From Asaia bogorensis (GTDB taxonomy: Bacteria > Pseudomonadota > Alphaproteobacteria > Acetobacterales > Acetobacteraceae), in assembly GCA_945873675.1 (NCBI GenBank), contig CAMCEP010000026.1, positions 1 to 17,705 on the forward strand: a DNA stretch of 17,705 nucleotides. Direction: 5' to 3'. Both the position numbers and the translations under genes were made by a program. Shown in pieces: positions 15,541 to 17,705 of this stretch (positions within the stretch are counted from its first letter, which is position 1; every line of letters begins with the position of its first letter). The notes under the pieces are model-generated. The model saw only the letters and a list, made by a program, of their open reading frames with translations, did not search any database and had not been told where the DNA came from.

Positions 15541-16341
15541 TCAACCTTTCATGGCGTGAACTTCGCGCGCCTTGGCCATGCAGGCACCAACAAGAAAGCC
15601 AAGATCTGTACCTGTGGAGACGTAACGGGCACCCAATTTCACGAAATCCGCCGTCAAATCCGGCCGCCCCGCCAGCCCGCCAATGCCAACATGCTTTCCT
15701 TGCTGACGCGCTGCGGCGATGATGCGCTTATATGCGTCACGCAGTTTTGGATGATCAAAATCGCCCGGGATGCCCATTTCAGCGGTAAGATCATTGCTGC
15801 CTACCAACACCATGTCCACGCCCTGTACCGCCAAGATGGCCTCTACATTTTCCAAAGCCTCAAGCGTTTCAATCATGGGAATGATCATCGTGGCGCTTTC
15901 CAGAATTGGATCAGCGATTTTGGCTGGATAGGCCTGGAAACCGAACTGAGGCAGATGCCCGGCCGCAGAGCGCGTTCCAAGTGGCGGAAAACGTGCCATC
16001 CGAACCAGTTCTTGCGCCTGTTCTGCCGAATGGATGTGCGGCGCGATGATGCCCAGTGCACCGGCATCCAGCACACGCCCCACAAATTCAGGCGCGATCG
16101 CCGGCACACGCACGAAGGGCGTAACCCCAACCGCGAGGGCCGCGAGGCATATCTGCCCAGTGACATCGATAGTCAGCGGCCCATGCTCAAGATCTACATA
16201 AAGGCTATCGAAACCTGCTGTCGCCGCAATCTGCGCTACCTCAATCCCCCGGATGAGGCGCGCTGTCATGGAAGCCACAACCTCATCACGCGCGAGCTTT
16301 TCGCGAACCTTATTCCTTACGATGGGACTAGGTTTATTCAT
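15541..16341 (-). CDS. HpcH/HpaI-family class II aldolase
   Basis: Metal-dependent aldolase of the HpcH/HpaI/citrate-lyase-beta fold, 266 aa, about the family length. Expected roles are cleavage of a 2-keto-4-hydroxy acid to pyruvate plus an aldehyde, or a related reaction. Visible motifs are YVDLEHGP (48-55, with catalytic-type His53), FVRVP (76-80, substrate-binding Arg78), APHIHS, MIET (156-159, metal ligand Glu158) and VGSNDLTAEMG (180-190, metal ligand Asp184). The start is set at ATG 16341, with GGAG (complement of 16350-16353) 8 bases upstream; a GTG at 16350 would overlap that ribosome site. It leads a two-gene unit with the Bug receptor, which could deliver its substrate or a precursor. 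A 12-bp palindrome lies about 20 bases before the ATG. Confidence 0.93.
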   Translation of the reverse strand: MNKPSPIVRNKVREKLARDEVVASMTARLIRGIEVAQIAATAGFDSLYVDLEHGPLTIDVTGQICLAALAVGVTPFVRVPAIAPEFVGRVLDAGALGIIAPHIHSAEQAQELVRMARFPPLGTRSAAGHLPQFGFQAYPAKIADPILESATMIIPMIETLEALENVEAILAVQGVDMVLVGSNDLTAEMGIPGDFDHPKLRDAYKRIIAAARQQGKHVGIGGLAGRPDLTADFVKLGARYVSTGTDLGFLVGACMAKAREVHAMKG

Positions 16342-16362
16342 CCGAACCACTCCGTCACTTAT

Positions 16363-16374
16363 GCCAAATTTGGC
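16363..16374. promoter_or_regulatory. Perfect 12-bp palindrome upstream of the aldolase gene, candidate operator
   Basis: GCCAAATTTGGC is a perfect 12-base palindrome located 21 bases before the aldolase ATG, just ahead of its ribosome site. Position and symmetry suit a dimeric repressor site overlapping the promoter or the 5' end of the transcript. No regulator gene is in the window, and no clear -35/-10 pair was recognised, so the role is inferred. Confidence 0.4.
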
Positions 16375-16435
16375 TTTCTGGCGCTTGTTTGATTCGCGTC
16401 CGCCACGTGGACACTTACTAAGCGTTTCTATGATC

Positions 16436-16480
16436 GCATTTTCTGAACATACGCGTGACTACGCTTGGTTCAGAAAATGC
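16436..16480. repeat. 13-bp perfect inverted repeat
   Basis: GCATTTTCTGAAC (16436-16448) and GTTCAGAAAATGC (16468-16480) are exact inverted copies separated by 19 bases. They lie about 95 bases upstream of the aldolase start, at the border of the decayed region to the right. The arms are AT-rich and not followed by a T-run on either strand, so a simple terminator is unlikely. It could be a regulator-binding site, or the remains of a mobile element or recombination site. The spacer carries ACGC twice. Confidence 0.5.
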
Positions 16481-16947
16481 TCGGTCACACCAACGCTGGC
16501 GTCAGTGTTGCCCCACTGGGGTCGTATGGCAATATCCCCATGCAGGGCCCAGTACTGAAGCGCATGAAGGACAACATCGCGCTGCCACCATGGCCCGCCG
16601 AAGTGACAACGCAATTCCTCGCGCAAGTCACACATGGGTATGATGGCCTCAGTAATGTCAATTGGTACATTGCACATGCAGGGTGAAAAGGTGTTACCGA
16701 AGGCCTATCGTGTCGCGGGCGGACAAACTCATGAAAGCCACCGAGGCATACCCGGCAACGCTTGGCCTACACCACGACACAAGCCAGGAAATTCATCTGC
16801 AAAGCTGATCCGCGATCTCCGCCGCGCCGCATGCAGGCAATCCGCGATTGCGGAGAAAAGCCACGAAGCCCTATTCTCATCACGCGCGATCTCTTCAAGA
16901 AGCCAGATGCGAAAATCTGCGGCTTCCCGACGCGGAATATCAATGAT
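16481..16947. other. Stretch without a recognisable intact gene
   Basis: Open frames here are short and interrupted. One frame reads GSYGNIPMQGPVLKRMKDNI then continues to NWYIAHAG and a TGA at about 16684, and another begins MQGEKVLPKAYRVAGGQTHE. These look protein-like in places, but no family is recognised. With the clear relics immediately downstream, this is best read as decayed coding DNA. Confidence 0.4.
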
Positions 16948-17097
16948 CCAGATCAGGTAGCCTTTCTATTTTCCGATGGCGCCATAATTTCGGCCTTGGC
17001 AGGGCGTGACAAGCCCGGCGAGGGAGTTCACCTGGATCTTTCACAACGTGAACTCACCAGCTTTCTTCTAGGCGAAGAACTTCTGGCTGCGGCCGCA
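16948..17097 (+). pseudogene. Relic of a CaiB/BaiF CoA-transferase
   Basis: One frame reads SDGAIISALAGRDKPGEG then VHLDLSQRELTSFLLGEELL. This is the CaiB/BaiF core pattern (alanine-rich helix, R-x-x-T/P-G-x-G, then the strand V-D-x-S-Q-x-E), matching YRDRTGKGQWIDSSQCESG in the intact transferase of this window. Only about 50 residues of an expected 400 remain, with no catalytic Asp region, no start and loss of similarity on both sides. It is a fragment with no likely function. Confidence 0.6.
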
Positions 17098-17129
17098 AGT
17101 GCACCCTCGGCGCGATTGGGTTTGGAACC

Positions 17130-17342
17130 TGGTCCAATCGGCCGGTACGCGTGGTGGTGCCCTTGATCGACGAGGGTAAATTGAAAGCCTTGGCAACGGC
17201 TTCAGAGCGCCGTTCATCCCAGACACGCGGATTTTAGGCCACTTTTGAAAGCGGCGAATCACTCACCCGTGCGATTGACTTGGATATGCGGCGATGGGCG
17301 GATGTACTGAAAAAGGTGTGCATCCATCTAAACCAAGCATAA
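17130..17342 (+). pseudogene. Heavily deleted relic of a Bug/TctC receptor
   Basis: A single frame carries three Bug signatures in the right order but pushed together: WSNRPVRVVVP (mature N-terminus), directly followed by LIDEGKLKALATASERR (middle), a TAG at 17235-17237, then FESGESLTRAIDLDMRRWAD (C-terminus) ending at TAA 17340-17342. In the intact receptor of this window the matching pieces lie at residues 36-45, 222-238 and 308-320, so about 175 and 70 residues are missing between them. Signal peptide and start are absent. It cannot make a working receptor. Confidence 0.65.
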
Positions 17343-17378
17343 AGCTTCCCCCGCTGCATGTGGATCAAGCCGGCCCGC

Positions 17379-17705
17379 TTAGGGATTATCGTAAATCAGG
17401 ACGGGATTGATGGTTTCGGATGGGCGCGGCCCCCCGCGGACGGGCGGCACAGCCACTTCCGGGCCGCGCACAATGAAAGACGTCAGAAGCTGATCAAGGC
17501 CGTCGCGTATCCTGCGCCATTGGGCCAATTGGCGGCGTTCCAATGATGTCCGCACGACCAGGCCGCGAAAGACGCGATACCATTCGCAATTGATCGGCTG
17601 AAAGGGCGCTTCGGTTGGCTGCTGATCAAAATGCGGGCTCACATTGCAATCAAAGAATTCCGGCCATTCCTCGCCGGTTTCAGGATTGCGGGCCAATTCA
17701 ACTGG
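17379..17705 (-). CDS. Hypothetical protein, 3' part only
   Basis: The frame is open to the window edge (it continues upstream of 17705), and 108 C-terminal residues are visible. The region is rich in charged and aromatic residues, for example RNPETGEEWPEFFD and FQPINCEWYRVFRG, then an Arg/Gln-rich stretch (RTSLERRQLAQWRRIRDGLD) and a proline-rich part (VPPVRGGPRPSETINPV). No membrane segment is seen. I do not recognise the family. The ordered, hydrophobic-core-like pattern and clean stop suggest a real gene, transcribed toward the relic zone. Confidence 0.55.
   Translation of the reverse strand, partial: PVELARNPETGEEWPEFFDCNVSPHFDQQPTEAPFQPINCEWYRVFRGLVVRTSLERRQLAQWRRIRDGLDQLLTSFIVRGPEVAVPPVRGGPRPSETINPVLIYDNP

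Noticed and set aside
15533..15544. TTG start for the Bug receptor
   Set aside because: The ribosome site AAAGG would touch the TTG, and the ATG at 15532 is better placed.
15556..16392. A 278-codon plus-strand frame opposite the aldolase
   Set aside because: It mirrors the aldolase coding region; its His/Arg/Gln-rich content and lack of motifs mark it as a shadow.
16465..16494. VQKMLGHTN, resembling the tyrosine-recombinase motif around the LGH box
   Set aside because: Only about nine residues match, with no active-site Arg or Tyr region nearby and a stop just upstream in frame; too short to call an integrase relic.

Overview
The window looks like a high-GC alphaproteobacterial chromosome, possibly Rhodospirillales/Acetobacteraceae. 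The grounds are GC-rich codon use, tight TGATG/ATGA gene overlaps, Bug/TctC-type receptors, CaiB/BaiF CoA-transferases and several dipeptide-type ABC transporters. The lineage is an impression from gene content, not a computed assignment. No rRNA, tRNA, CRISPR array or complete insertion sequence was seen.

Layout. (1) 1-2803, plus strand: the 3' part of a dipeptide/oligopeptide ABC transporter operon, with a DppB-type permease (cut by the window edge), a DppC-type permease and a fused two-domain ATPase, all overlapping by 1-4 bases. (2) 2804-3006: a short convergent gap that may hold a small gene relic. (3) 14293 down to 3007, minus strand: one long, tightly packed gene set in transcription order: Cys-less thiolase-like protein, DUF35 zinc-ribbon/OB protein, family 5 solute-binding protein, DppB, DppC, DppD and DppF transporter subunits, double-length CaiB/BaiF CoA-transferase, metallophosphoesterase and SDR oxidoreductase. 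(4) 16341-14534, minus strand: a two-gene unit, HpcH/HpaI aldolase then a Bug-type receptor, ending in a hairpin terminator. (5) 16342-17378: about 1 kb without an intact gene. It holds two inverted repeats near the aldolase start and the decayed remains of a CaiB-type CoA-transferase and a Bug receptor. (6) 17379-17705, minus strand: the 3' end of an unrecognised gene running off the window.

How the genes may work together. The long minus-strand set reads as uptake plus CoA-dependent catabolism of an unknown compound. A periplasmic binding protein and four-subunit ABC importer would bring it in, the tandem CoA-transferase could move CoA onto a carboxylate, the SDR could oxidise or reduce a hydroxyl/keto group, and the thiolase-like/DUF35 pair could cleave a C-C bond. 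That pair resembles the Ltp2-ChsH2(DUF35) type of aldolase, and the thiolase-like protein lacks the usual nucleophilic Cys and the GHP histidine motif. The substrate cannot be read from sequence. The aldolase/Bug pair is probably a separate carboxylate uptake and cleavage unit. The most unusual points are this pathway-like operon, a well-initiated 26-codon leader ORF overlapping its first gene, and the relic zone at the right.
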